16,270 bases of DNA from an uncultured Johnsonella sp. (GCA_905373785.1 CAJPUK010000040.1:1-16270); one strand, 5' to 3'. Counted from the stretch's first letter, positions 1-7,515 are shown. The notes: generated from the letters alone by a model not told the origin. Translations and numbers: made by a program.

Positions 1-1675
1 GAGGCTCACCGGATCCGCAGGGGCATTTTGCATTTTCTGCCATAATATTCTGCACCGGAGTCTGTGCCTTATAATCTCCCGGTATAGCGTCCTTATTGAT
101 AGCGGTAAATGCATTGCTGTACTCTGCCGGACTCTTATATCCGGTACTTGGTATATAGCTGCTTGTTACGCTTACAGCCGCTGTGCTGTCAGGCTTCCAT
201 GCTGCCGGTATGGGCAGTTCTTCTTTCTTGCTCTCACAAGCGCAGCTACAAGTTTCTTTCTTAGCTGCAAGTACTCTTTCAAGCTCAGGATAATTAAAGC
301 TCTTGTCATCTTCTGCAAGCCTTGTGGCATCTTTTATACCATATGCTATCCTCTTTATATTAAGAAGGTGCATAGGTCCTACATTTTGTGAGGTCGCACT
401 GCCTCCCCAAGTACCGCAGCCAAGTGTAAATGAGGTCAAAAGTCCTGTACTTGCTCCCGTTCCTCCCATAGAAGAACCGGTATTTACAAGTATTCTTGAT
501 GCCGGCTTTTGAGTAAATGCCATAGCTATATCTCTGTCTTCGGTATGTATACTCATGGTATGTCCTATACCGTTTTGTAAAAGTCTTATACTTAACTCAC
601 AAGCCTCATGCCAATCTTTTACAGTGTAAAACGCAAGTACTGTTGTAAGTTTCTCATAAGACAGAGGATAGTCGTTACCTACTCCCTGCTGCTCGCCTAT
701 AAGCACCGTAGTACTCTCCGGTACATAAAATCCTGCCGCATCTGCTATAACCTTTGCCGCTCTTCCTACAAACTTCGCATTCATAGCATGACCGTTTTTG
801 AAAAGTATCTTGCATACCTTAGCTGTTTCTTCTTTATTCATAAAGTAGGCATTGTTTTTCTTAAACTCTTCAACTACCGCCTGTCTGTTGCACTCTTCCA
901 CTATAATGGACTGCTCTGAAGCACATATAGTACCGTAGTCAAAGGTCTTACTTGCGATTATATTTTTAACGGCTTTTTCTATATTGGCAGTTCTTTCTAT
1001 GTATGCCGGTGAATTGCCCGCTCCTACTCCCAGTGCCGGTTTCCCTGCCGAGTATGAAGCCTTTACCATACCGGGACCGCCTGTAGCTATTATCATCTTG
1101 ACCTCTTCTGCCTTCATAAGCGTATTGGTCGCATCAATAGTAGGTGTCTTAATACACTGAATTACATTCTCCGGCGCTCCGGCTGCAACAGCCGCCTCAT
1201 TCATAATTTCCACTGCCCTCAGTGTGCACTTAAGTGCTGAAGGGTGTGGTGAAAATACTATAGCGTTTCTTGACTTTATAGCTATCATAGACTTGAATAT
1301 GGCAGTTGAGGTAGGGTTGGTAGAAGGTACTATGCCCATCAAAAGTCCCATAGGCTCCGCTATATCCATAACCATATTTCTGCTGTCTTCATGAATTACG
1401 CCTATAGTCTTCATGTCCCTGATCTCATCATAAAGCAGTACGGATGCCATGTGATTCTTGTAAGTCTTGTCTTCTATCTTACCGAATCCGGTCTCTTCTA
1501 CTGCCATTTTTGCCAAGCATACCGCATGTTCCTTGGCAATTTTTACCATATTGACCAGTATAGCATCTATCTGAGTTTTTGTATACTCTGCAAGCTTTTT
1601 AGTAGCCACTTCGCCAAGTCTTGCCAAATCTCTGGCTTCCTGTATGGATTGTAGATCCAAATCCATATTGCCCAT
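1..1675 (-). CDS. cutF: CoA-acylating acetaldehyde dehydrogenase, CutF-type, with C-terminal extension (partial, 3' end beyond window)
   Basis: Converts acetaldehyde released by CutC to acetyl-CoA with NAD and CoA inside the microcompartment. The frame is open from the ATG at 1675 to the window edge (558 codons, no stop). GGAGG lies 10 bases before the ATG. The body resembles the aldehyde dehydrogenase half of AdhE/PduP: an STNPTS stretch near the N-terminus, the nucleotide-binding run TGGPGMVKASYSAGKPALGV, and the active-site motif FDYGTICASEQS with catalytic Cys at residue 251 (codon TGT at 923-925). A GHTMSIH motif supplies the conserved His. The dehydrogenase fold should end near residue 460-470. 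A tail of at least 85 residues follows, with CSCAC (Cys 476, 478, 480), a Pro/Ser/Ala-rich linker and CPCGSG (Cys 551, 553) just before the edge. The tail could be a cargo-targeting or metal-binding segment; its end is not visible. It starts 16 bp after the stop of the preceding shell gene. Confidence 0.9.
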   Translation of the reverse strand, partial: MGNMDLDLQSIQEARDLARLGEVATKKLAEYTKTQIDAILVNMVKIAKEHAVCLAKMAVEETGFGKIEDKTYKNHMASVLLYDEIRDMKTIGVIHEDSRNMVMDIAEPMGLLMGIVPSTNPTSTAIFKSMIAIKSRNAIVFSPHPSALKCTLRAVEIMNEAAVAAGAPENVIQCIKTPTIDATNTLMKAEEVKMIIATGGPGMVKASYSAGKPALGVGAGNSPAYIERTANIEKAVKNIIASKTFDYGTICASEQSIIVEECNRQAVVEEFKKNNAYFMNKEETAKVCKILFKNGHAMNAKFVGRAAKVIADAAGFYVPESTTVLIGEQQGVGNDYPLSYEKLTTVLAFYTVKDWHEACELSIRLLQNGIGHTMSIHTEDRDIAMAFTQKPASRILVNTGSSMGGTGASTGLLTSFTLGCGTWGGSATSQNVGPMHLLNIKRIAYGIKDATRLAEDDKSFNYPELERVLAAKKETCSCACESKKEELPIPAAWKPDSTAAVSVTSSYIPSTGYKSPAEYSNAFTAINKDAIPGDYKAQTPVQNIMAENAKCPCGSGEP

Positions 1676-1691
1676 TTAAACACCTCCTTAT

Positions 1692-2357
1692 TTATCTTTT
1701 AGGTATACTCATTAATTTTTCAATAAGCTTTAGCTTGCTTAGTTTTGCTAAATTCTTAGCATCACAACTCTTATCCGTCTCTAAGATTATTTCTTTTAGT
1801 TTTGGATTCGTAAGTCTTTCTAAACTCCTTAAAAGCAAAGACTCATCCGCCTTAAGTCTTGCCTGCTCAAAGTCCGCCTTGGAGTTTATCTCTACATACT
1901 CTGTATCTTCAAGCTCTATCTTGCTTTGCACAAAGTCTTTACCATCCTCTGTCAAAGCTTTATTTTCGGTACTCTCAACAAATTTAATTTCTTCCTTAAG
2001 TTCTAAACCGCCTTCAACTTTGTCTGAAATTATAATCTCTTCTTTATCTTTTGATAAGTTTTTTTCTTCTTTAAGTTCTTTTATATCAGCAAGCAACAAA
2101 TCATGAACATCACTTACCGGTCTGGGGATCACATGCTTGGATACCAAAAGGCTCTTATCAAGGTTTTCCACTGCATAAGCTCCGGCTTCAACTGAAGCCT
2201 TTACCGCAGCCACATCACCTTCTACAATAACGGTTATAAGACCGCCGCCAACCTTTTCTTTGCTTACAAGCCTTACATTTGCCGTCTTAAGCATAACATC
2301 CGCACTTTCAATTGCTGCAAGTACGCCCCTTGTTTCAATCATACCGATAGCCTGCAA
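1692..2357 (-). CDS. BMC-H shell protein with ~130-residue acidic C-terminal extension
   Basis: Residues 1 to about 88 are a canonical single BMC domain (IGMIETRG start, ESADVMLKTA helix, GGGLITVIVEGDVAAV pore strand and helix), so the protein should form hexamers that tile the shell. Ordinary BMC-H proteins are about 90-105 residues; this has 221. Residues about 90-180 are rich in Glu, Lys, Asp and Ser and look like a disordered linker. The last 40 residues (from LERLTNPKLKEI to EKLMS) look like a small basic helical domain. EutK and PduK are known BMC-H proteins with C-terminal additions, but I cannot assign this one to either. The tail could bind cargo, nucleic acid or other shell tiles. 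The start is TTG, chosen because GGAGGGAG lies just upstream and the BMC domain begins immediately. It sits between eutQ-like and cutF-like genes, in the same operon. Confidence 0.88.
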   Translation of the reverse strand: MQAIGMIETRGVLAAIESADVMLKTANVRLVSKEKVGGGLITVIVEGDVAAVKASVEAGAYAVENLDKSLLVSKHVIPRPVSDVHDLLLADIKELKEEKNLSKDKEEIIISDKVEGGLELKEEIKFVESTENKALTEDGKDFVQSKIELEDTEYVEINSKADFEQARLKADESLLLRSLERLTNPKLKEIILETDKSCDAKNLAKLSKLKLIEKLMSIPKR

Positions 2358-2398
2358 AACTCCCTCCTTTCCGCCTTATATATGCCCTCTAATATTTG

Positions 2399-3046
2399 TT
2401 AGTAAGTAGCATAAAATACCTTCACCTTACCCACAGAGCCGAATTTGACCTTTGCGCCCTTAGGTGCATACAGGCAGTCGCCTGCCGATGCCGTACATAC
2501 CTTACCGTCTATAGTAATATTGATACTTCCTTCTATTACATAGTATATCTCATGTATGGTAACTTCCCAGTCAAAGCAACAATCTTCTATAGTCAAAAAT
2601 CCTGCATTCATAGGTGAGGAGTCCGTGGCTGATATAAGTTCCTGATAGTATACCTTACCGTCATCGGCAGGGTTTCCCGTATCAAGTTTATCCATCTTTA
2701 CCGTAGAGCCTCTTACTATCTTAAGTCCTTTAGTCGTCTCTGATAAATACTTTTGTTCACACATGAACTTTTCTAAAATACCGTTGAATTTATCGCTTCC
2801 GAACATTGCACTGAGTGCTTTGTATATAAGTTCACTGTCTATCCCGTTGTAAGATGACTTTTGGCATGAAGTTTCATTAGCCTCAGGTTTTGCACAGCTA
2901 CATTCACCTATAACTATTTCCACTCCGGCATTCTTAAAAGCATCTTTAGCTGAAGGAGTACATAATGTGGACTTATCTGCATGAAAAACCTTGTTGCCTG
3001 TTTTTATAAATTCTTCAGCCTCTTTCAAACAAATCAACTTTTTCAT
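2399..3046 (-). CDS. eutQ: EutQ-like cupin protein
   Basis: The C-terminal half (about residues 125-215) is an EutQ-type cupin barrel: GFLTIEDCCFDWEVTIHEIYYVIEGSINITIDG followed in order by the turn AGDCLYAPKGAKVKFGS. The N-terminal half begins with an EutQ-like LKEAEEFIKTGNK stretch and carries several Cys (CSC, then Cys further on) in a linker. At 215 residues it is close to the family length (about 230). EutQ is found in ethanolamine microcompartments, is linked to shell assembly, and has been reported to have acetate kinase activity; whether this homolog does is not shown here. With no acetate kinase or phosphotransacetylase in the window that role would be of interest. The ATG at 3046 has AAGGAT about 9 bases upstream. 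A 59-bp gap separates it from the BMC-T gene, one of the longer gaps in the operon. The fragment of sequence quoted is split; the cupin strand order is what supports the call. Confidence 0.85.
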   Translation of the reverse strand: MKKLICLKEAEEFIKTGNKVFHADKSTLCTPSAKDAFKNAGVEIVIGECSCAKPEANETSCQKSSYNGIDSELIYKALSAMFGSDKFNGILEKFMCEQKYLSETTKGLKIVRGSTVKMDKLDTGNPADDGKVYYQELISATDSSPMNAGFLTIEDCCFDWEVTIHEIYYVIEGSINITIDGKVCTASAGDCLYAPKGAKVKFGSVGKVKVFYATY

Positions 3047-3105
3047 TCAATATATCCTTTCTTGTAACACTTTTGGGCAATTATTTAATATAATTCCGCT
3101 TATTA

Positions 3106-3654
3106 TTAAAGTAAGCTTGGTATAAGTATACTTGACGGCGAAGGTATGATCTCTGAATTTACCATAAGACACTGATCCGTAGCCGCCTTTTTGCCGGCTT
3201 CAACTCCTGCCTCCACGGCTGCGACATCTCCGGTAAATACAAATAACGCCTTTCCTCCCATACCGTTTCCAAGTCTTAGTTCTATAGCATAAAGCTCAGC
3301 CGCCTTTAGTACTACATCTGCCATTATGACCATGCTTGCCATGGAAAATGACTCCATAATACCCACTGCCGATATCTCGGCAGGTGCTGTAGTTCCGGTT
3401 ATTGCCGGAAAAACTTCAGGATGCACATTAGGTATTATAATCGAATCTACATAGTACTCTTTGGCTGTACTTTCTCCGTGTCGAACTGATGTTTCTACTG
3501 CTGCAACATCACCATGCACTATGACAATATACTTACCGGGACAGGTTGGAGATGAGGTAACTATATCAACATCCGCTACTTTTACCATTGCATCGGCAAT
3601 ATATATACCTCTTGCCATGCTGTTTACTTCAAGCATTCCTATAGCCTTTGCCAA
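3106..3654 (-). CDS. pduT: PduT-like tandem-BMC trimer shell protein (BMC-T), Cys38 present
   Basis: Two BMC domains in tandem (about residues 1-90 and 93-180) give a pseudohexameric trimer. Each copy ends with the typical FTGDVAAVEAG or VHGDVAAVETS helix. The first pore loop reads SSPTCPGKY with Cys at residue 38, the position that ligates a pore [4Fe-4S] cluster in PduT. The 182-residue length equals that of PduT (about 184). The start is TTG; GGAGG lies 7 bases upstream and the BMC fold starts at residue 3. The stop of the PduS-like gene is one base before this start, so the pair is translationally linked. In Pdu compartments PduT and PduS interact, consistent with an electron-transfer path through the shell. 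Fe-S binding here is inferred from the residue, not measured. Confidence 0.92.
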   Translation of the reverse strand: MAKAIGMLEVNSMARGIYIADAMVKVADVDIVTSSPTCPGKYIVIVHGDVAAVETSVRHGESTAKEYYVDSIIIPNVHPEVFPAITGTTAPAEISAVGIMESFSMASMVIMADVVLKAAELYAIELRLGNGMGGKALFVFTGDVAAVEAGVEAGKKAATDQCLMVNSEIIPSPSSILIPSLL

Positions 3655-3655
3655 T

Positions 3656-4984
3656 TTAATCCCTCCTTATCGTAATATAATTATCATCTATGGCGCTTAC
3701 CACTCCATCTATACTTGAGTGTACATTCGCTCCAAGTGCGGCTTCTTTTATTGCAGCCACCTGCTGCCCCTTACTTACTCTGTCTCCCGGACTTACTATA
3801 CTGATTGCAGGAGCACCTACATGCTGTCTTAGAGATAATTTTATCTCTTTTACATCAAAAGCTTTTTCTATATAGGGAGCCGGCTTATCAAAATCATGCA
3901 GTCCCAGCCTTGCTATAAGCCTTTTACTCGGAACCATTCTAAACTCCCTGTTTGCTCTTGCTTCAAAGACCTCTTTTGTAGGTCTGTATCTTATGCCTTC
4001 TTTAAGCAGCTTTTCTCTGAAAAAATTATTGGCATACATAGGATTTATACCTGCCGGACAGGAAAACAGGTCACATAAATTACATTGCACGCACAGTTGA
4101 GCAATTTTTTGACCTTCCGGATCATCTATGTCAAAAGCCTGTGTTCTAATCATTTTATGAGGCTGTATTGCGTGTCCTAAAAGATATCTCGGGCAAAGAT
4201 CCGTACACATTCTGCACTGCTCACAGGAACCTCTGTTTTTCTTCTTAGCCTGCTCCTTTGTGGTAGACTTTTTTCTTATAAGATAATGCTCTTTGCTAAG
4301 CAATATATAGCCCTTGCTTTTTTTGGTAACCGAATCATCCAAGGAAGTAAGTAAAGGTCCCATCATGGGTCCTCCGTTTACTATTCCGTAGTTTTCGGGA
4401 TCCTTTATGCCAAGTTGCTTAAGCAGCTCCCTTATTCTAATACCTACCGGAACTTTTACCGTACAAGGAGCAGCTATATCTCCGCTTACCGTAAGATATG
4501 TCATGGTAACAGGTATATCCGAGATTGCATTATATACATTAAGCGCCGTCTCCGTATTCATAACCACGCAGCCTACATTTATAGGTATACCAAGTTCCGG
4601 AACCACTCTTTTTGTGATCTCATATACCAAAACCTGCTCATCACCTGCCGGATATACATCCTTTAGCTCATGCACGCTCATAAATTCTTCAAATGAAAGA
4701 GCCTTTATCCTGTCTCTAAGTCTTTCTATTACAGCCTTATGCTTGTACTTTATACCTATTACCGCCTGCTTTGCCTCTACAAGCTCTCTACAGGCTGCGA
4801 AACCTTTAAGTACCTCATCGGTATACATATACATAAGTTGCTGATCCACCCTGAGCAAGGGTTCACATTCCGCACCGTTCATCAGTAGGTACTCAGCTTT
4901 TGATGAAAGCTTTACATGTGTTGGAAAGCCTGCACCCCCTGCACCTACTATACCGGCAGCTTTAATCTTTTCCAACAGATCCAT
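3656..4984 (-). CDS. pduS: PduS-like Fe-S/FMN oxidoreductase (RnfC-related)
   Basis: Membrane-free RnfC-like electron-transfer protein of microcompartments. Residues about 11-25 hold the Gly-rich GIVGAGGAGFPTHVKL and the NGAECEPLL segment typical of the NADH/FMN-binding fold of RnfC, Nqo1 and PduS. Two [4Fe-4S] motifs follow: CEQCRMCTDLCP (Cys 254, 257, 260, 264) and CVQCNLCDLFSCP (Cys 298, 301, 304, 309). The C-terminal ~70 residues form a barrel-sandwich-like domain (SIVSPGDRVSKGQQVAAI). In propanediol compartments PduS reduces cobalamin; choline lyase needs no cobalamin, so here it more likely recycles NADH or feeds electrons to another Fe-S protein. I start at the ATG at 4984 (442 residues), which has AGAGAGG six bases upstream; a TTG at 5005 would add seven residues and overlap the pentamer gene. 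Confidence 0.9.
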   Translation of the reverse strand: MDLLEKIKAAGIVGAGGAGFPTHVKLSSKAEYLLMNGAECEPLLRVDQQLMYMYTDEVLKGFAACRELVEAKQAVIGIKYKHKAVIERLRDRIKALSFEEFMSVHELKDVYPAGDEQVLVYEITKRVVPELGIPINVGCVVMNTETALNVYNAISDIPVTMTYLTVSGDIAAPCTVKVPVGIRIRELLKQLGIKDPENYGIVNGGPMMGPLLTSLDDSVTKKSKGYILLSKEHYLIRKKSTTKEQAKKKNRGSCEQCRMCTDLCPRYLLGHAIQPHKMIRTQAFDIDDPEGQKIAQLCVQCNLCDLFSCPAGINPMYANNFFREKLLKEGIRYRPTKEVFEARANREFRMVPSKRLIARLGLHDFDKPAPYIEKAFDVKEIKLSLRQHVGAPAISIVSPGDRVSKGQQVAAIKEAALGANVHSSIDGVVSAIDDNYITIRRD

Positions 4985-4985
4985 A

Positions 4986-5264
4986 CTATGCCTCTCTTGT
5001 TTCAAAGCCTGTACAGTCTTCGTCTATAATTCCCACTATTGCCGCATCTACAGGTATCTCATCATTTCTTAACATCCTTCTTGCAGCAGAACCAAAAGTT
5101 ACTATGACTCTGTCTCCTACACCGGCACTGATGATATCCGCCACTACCATTCTTTTGCCGGCATCCTTTCCACCCATGACCTCTACAAGCATAAACTTAA
5201 GTCCGTTAAGACTCTCCGCCTTTCTTGTCGACCATATGTGGTCTATGACCTTAGCTGTCAACAT
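4986..5264 (-). CDS. eutN: EutN/CcmL-type pentameric vertex protein (BMC-P)
   Basis: Pentamers of this family cap the twelve vertices of the microcompartment and close the shell. The 92 residues show the whole fold signature: MLTAKVIDHIWSTRK at the N-terminus, the central KFMLVEV strand, AGVGDRVIVTFGSAARR and the terminal PVDAAIVGIIDE. Its ATG overlaps the stop of the preceding BMC gene by 7 bp, and AGAGGA sits about 7 bases upstream. The PduS-like gene starts one base after its stop codon, so all three are probably translationally coupled. Confidence 0.95.
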   Translation of the reverse strand: MLTAKVIDHIWSTRKAESLNGLKFMLVEVMGGKDAGKRMVVADIISAGVGDRVIVTFGSAARRMLRNDEIPVDAAIVGIIDEDCTGFETREA

Positions 5265-5563
5265 ATGTCTTTCCTCTCTTCAAGCCTCACTTTGATCTGT
5301 GCCATGGCAGCCTCTACGGATGCCGTATCGCCGAAGATAGCAAGCATGATCATGTTCTGCGGACAGCTTCCTCTTATATCTTCAACCCATACACCTACCG
5401 CCTTTTCAGCCACATCGGAAGCCACAACCATATCAATAAGCTTGCCCTGAACCAATCCGATAGCCGACACATCTTCAGGATATACACTGTTTGGAGAGCC
5501 TTTTCTCCTCATCAGTATATCTAAAGTACCCTTAGATGGAGACTTTATAATTCTATAATCCAT
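5258..5563 (-). CDS. Divergent BMC-domain protein, GrpU-like, with a pore-loop cysteine
   Basis: A degenerate single BMC domain sits at residues about 32-95: SAIGLVQGKLIDMVVASDVAEKA aligns by eye with the first strand and helix, and IMLAIFGDTASVEAAM with the GDVAAV helix. A 30-residue basic N-terminus (RRKG) precedes it. Where other BMC-H proteins have a pore loop of Gly and small residues, this one reads RGSCPQN, putting Cys67 at the hexamer centre. GrpU, a glycyl-radical compartment shell protein, is known to bind an Fe-S cluster through pore cysteines, and I suggest this protein belongs there. It is followed at once by the pentamer and PduS-like genes. Assignment to BMC is moderately sure; Fe-S binding is inference. 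Confidence 0.78.
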   Translation of the reverse strand: MDYRIIKSPSKGTLDILMRRKGSPNSVYPEDVSAIGLVQGKLIDMVVASDVAEKAVGVWVEDIRGSCPQNMIMLAIFGDTASVEAAMAQIKVRLEERKDIC

Positions 5564-5572
5564 ATAATTTAC

Positions 5573-6406
5573 CTACATTTCTTCCTGTTTGCAAGAAAGC
5601 GCTATCCCCAGTGGGGTTACAAACATAGGATTTTTAGGCTTGGTTGTCTTTATCTTTGTATATTTTTCAACTATCTCTTCTATACCGCTAAGACAACTTG
5701 TTCCGCCTACCAAAGCTATTTCATCTATATCATGACCCTTGACGGCTCTTAGAATTATAGATGAAACCTTTTCAACTACCGGCTTTAGTACAACCAGCAG
5801 TTCTTTATGATTTTTTACATCTCTTTTGTACTTTTCCGCCTCTTCAAAACTTTTGGAATATGCACCTGCAACAACTAAAGAAAAATGTGTACCTCCGGTA
5901 GGCTCATCCGTAACATAGACTACCTTTTTATCTTTCAGTACGGAAATACCCGTAGTACCTCCTCCTATGTCAACAACCGCACCGTTAGTCATCTTAAGCA
6001 GTTCATTGGCTGCTGTAGGTTCATCAAGCACATTGCTCAGCTCAAACCCGGCTGCCATTACTACATTTCTTATAGCTCCCGAATCCAGTTCGTCAGTTCC
6101 CGGAGGAATTGCCGCTGCCGCATATATAAGCTCGGTTTCAAGCTGCTTTTCTATCTTTTCTTTAAGCTCTTTGACTATCTGTACCGCTCCTACATAGTCC
6201 ACCACCATGCCGTCTCTTACCACATCCGCATACTTATAAGCTCCGGCTACCGGTTTGAATTCCTCATCCAGTACGGCTATAACTACACAGGCGGTTCCAA
6301 GATCCACGCCGGTATAAAATACTTTTGATTTTGTTTTTATCGGATTCTTGACGACTTTTTCAAAATCATCTATCATCTTGTCGCAATACCTATAATCTAA
6401 TGACAT
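5573..6406 (-). CDS. eutJ: EutJ-like Hsp70/actin-fold ATPase chaperone
   Basis: A compact Hsp70-type ATPase domain without a substrate-binding domain, as in EutJ (about 278 residues; 277 here). Phosphate-1 loop YTGVDLGTACVVIAVLDEE, phosphate-2 loop GAVVDIGGGTTGISVL and adenosine motif IALVGGTSCLSGIEE are all visible in order. EutJ is proposed to help fold or reactivate enzymes of the ethanolamine compartment; the client here is unknown, with the two dehydrogenases or CutC possible. I start at ATG 6406, with GGGAG six bases upstream; a TTG two codons earlier is less likely. The upstream EutT-like gene ends two bases before this ATG, so its ribosome binding site lies inside that gene's end. Confidence 0.9.
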   Translation of the reverse strand: MSLDYRYCDKMIDDFEKVVKNPIKTKSKVFYTGVDLGTACVVIAVLDEEFKPVAGAYKYADVVRDGMVVDYVGAVQIVKELKEKIEKQLETELIYAAAAIPPGTDELDSGAIRNVVMAAGFELSNVLDEPTAANELLKMTNGAVVDIGGGTTGISVLKDKKVVYVTDEPTGGTHFSLVVAGAYSKSFEEAEKYKRDVKNHKELLVVLKPVVEKVSSIILRAVKGHDIDEIALVGGTSCLSGIEEIVEKYTKIKTTKPKNPMFVTPLGIALSCKQEEM

Positions 6407-6408
6407 AA

Positions 6409-7053
6409 TCAACTCCCGAATGAGGTATTTATAATAAGTGAAAGCTCATTAATTGTCTGTAATACCCATTTTTTTAATATTTCTTTATTTTCGTTGCTTA
6501 TATCTTCACTTTCATCAACCTCTTCATAAAAGATATCAAAAAGTGAGATAAGTCTATGAAGCATAAGCAACTGCTTTGCACCCTTTGACTGTATATGAAA
6601 CTCATTGATACTCATACATTCGACAATTTCTTGCTGCTTTATATCAACAACAGAAAAGTTAAAGTTCGATATACACTCAAAACATCTTATCAGAATAGAC
6701 AGCTCATTGCTTATTTTTGCCAGCTTTCTTGCTATGTCAGGATAGGCTTCCAAAAGCTTTGCCGCAGCGTATAAGCTTTCTGAATATAAATACTTAAGTT
6801 TTCTTCTAAGCTTTCTTGCCTTAGTATTTTTACAAAGCTTATCACCTGTGCCTCTCTCTTCCAAGTGCTCTTTTGTACCTTCTTTAGCAGTTTTATCAGT
6901 TTTAGAACTATTCTTATCATAGAGCCTAAGCCCTCTGTCTAAAAGAAACTGCCTTGCTCCCGGGGTAAGTTTACAATCGGGCGGTACTTCAAACCCCTCA
7001 AAAGATTGCCCTCGATACTTTTGCCTTAATTCATTTTCAGTAATAAAATGCAA
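6409..7053 (-). CDS. EutT-like protein lacking the metal-binding motif
   Basis: The first 45 residues resemble the N-terminus of EutT (ethanolamine-pathway ATP:cobalamin adenosyltransferase): FITENELR, then CKLTPGARQFLLDRGLRLY, compared with EutT's FITEAWLR and SRLTPSARELL. A Lys-rich, charged linker follows (residues about 48-85), then a helical bundle (about 85-210) that could match the adenosyltransferase helices. EutT's HX11CCX2C metal site is absent: the Cys residues are scattered and no CC pair is present. PduO-type active-site arginine and NRLSD motifs are not seen either. So either the enzyme is inactive or the fold has a new job, for instance scaffold or effector binding. Choline lyase is B12-independent, which fits loss of the original role. 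TTG start at 7053 with AGGGGG upstream. I am sure of the coding call, less of the family. Confidence 0.72.
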   Translation of the reverse strand: MHFITENELRQKYRGQSFEGFEVPPDCKLTPGARQFLLDRGLRLYDKNSSKTDKTAKEGTKEHLEERGTGDKLCKNTKARKLRRKLKYLYSESLYAAAKLLEAYPDIARKLAKISNELSILIRCFECISNFNFSVVDIKQQEIVECMSINEFHIQSKGAKQLLMLHRLISLFDIFYEEVDESEDISNENKEILKKWVLQTINELSLIINTSFGS

Positions 7054-7071
7054 TCTCCTACCCCCTTTCCT

Positions 7072-7515
7072 TTATAGTTTATATTTACTAAGTAAGTATG
7101 ATTTTAATTCCTCTATACCCTCACTTAAGTTTTTCTCAATCCTAAAGTAAGGCTCGGCTGCACCTATGTATTTAAGTTTTGCTATTACCTTAGTCTCATC
7201 TTCTTCATAATCGGCATTTGTAATAACCCCATAGGTATCCTTATTAAAAACTTTGGCAAAGCCGAAGGAATATTCATCATTTTTTTGTTTTTTATCTACT
7301 ATTATGAGTATACAGGCTGCATCCTGTGATACGGCTATAACTTGACTATACATCCATGTGTTTTCTATATAGGCACTCGGCACATATATCGTATTTTTCC
7401 CATATATTATATCTGCGGCCTTTCTTAAGCTGCCTTCACAATCATTTAATTTGGCAGCAATATATGACTTGCCCGATTTTTTAGGTCCTATAAGCATAAT
7501 ACGCTTTTTTTTCAT
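7072..7515 (-). CDS. EutP/PduV-like P-loop protein, degenerate GTPase
   Basis: 147 residues, the family length. The Walker A loop GPKKSGKS sits at residues 10-17. The overall order matches EutP: P-loop, then the switch region, the ILIIV strand and GVITNAD (equivalent to the guanine-specificity loop TKxD of EutP). The G3 motif DTPGEY of EutP is replaced by YVPSAY, losing the conserved Asp and Gly. Nucleotide hydrolysis may be weak or altered. EutP has been reported as an acetate-kinase-like or GTPase protein and PduV localises to shells; the role here is unclear. Its ATG overlaps the stop of the CutR-like gene (ATGA), a sign of coupled translation. Confidence 0.8.
   Translation of the reverse strand: MKKKRIMLIGPKKSGKSYIAAKLNDCEGSLRKAADIIYGKNTIYVPSAYIENTWMYSQVIAVSQDAACILIIVDKKQKNDEYSFGFAKVFNKDTYGVITNADYEEDETKVIAKLKYIGAAEPYFRIEKNLSEGIEELKSYLLSKYKL

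Noticed and set aside
1621..2106. Plus-strand open frame of 161 codons
   Set aside because: Antisense to the extended BMC-H gene and the start of the dehydrogenase, both of which have clear families; the Ser/Leu-rich translation is the shadow of a Lys/Glu-rich frame.
5885..6328. Plus-strand 147-codon frame antisense to eutJ
   Set aside because: Tyr/Cys-rich shadow of the EutJ frame, without ribosome binding site.
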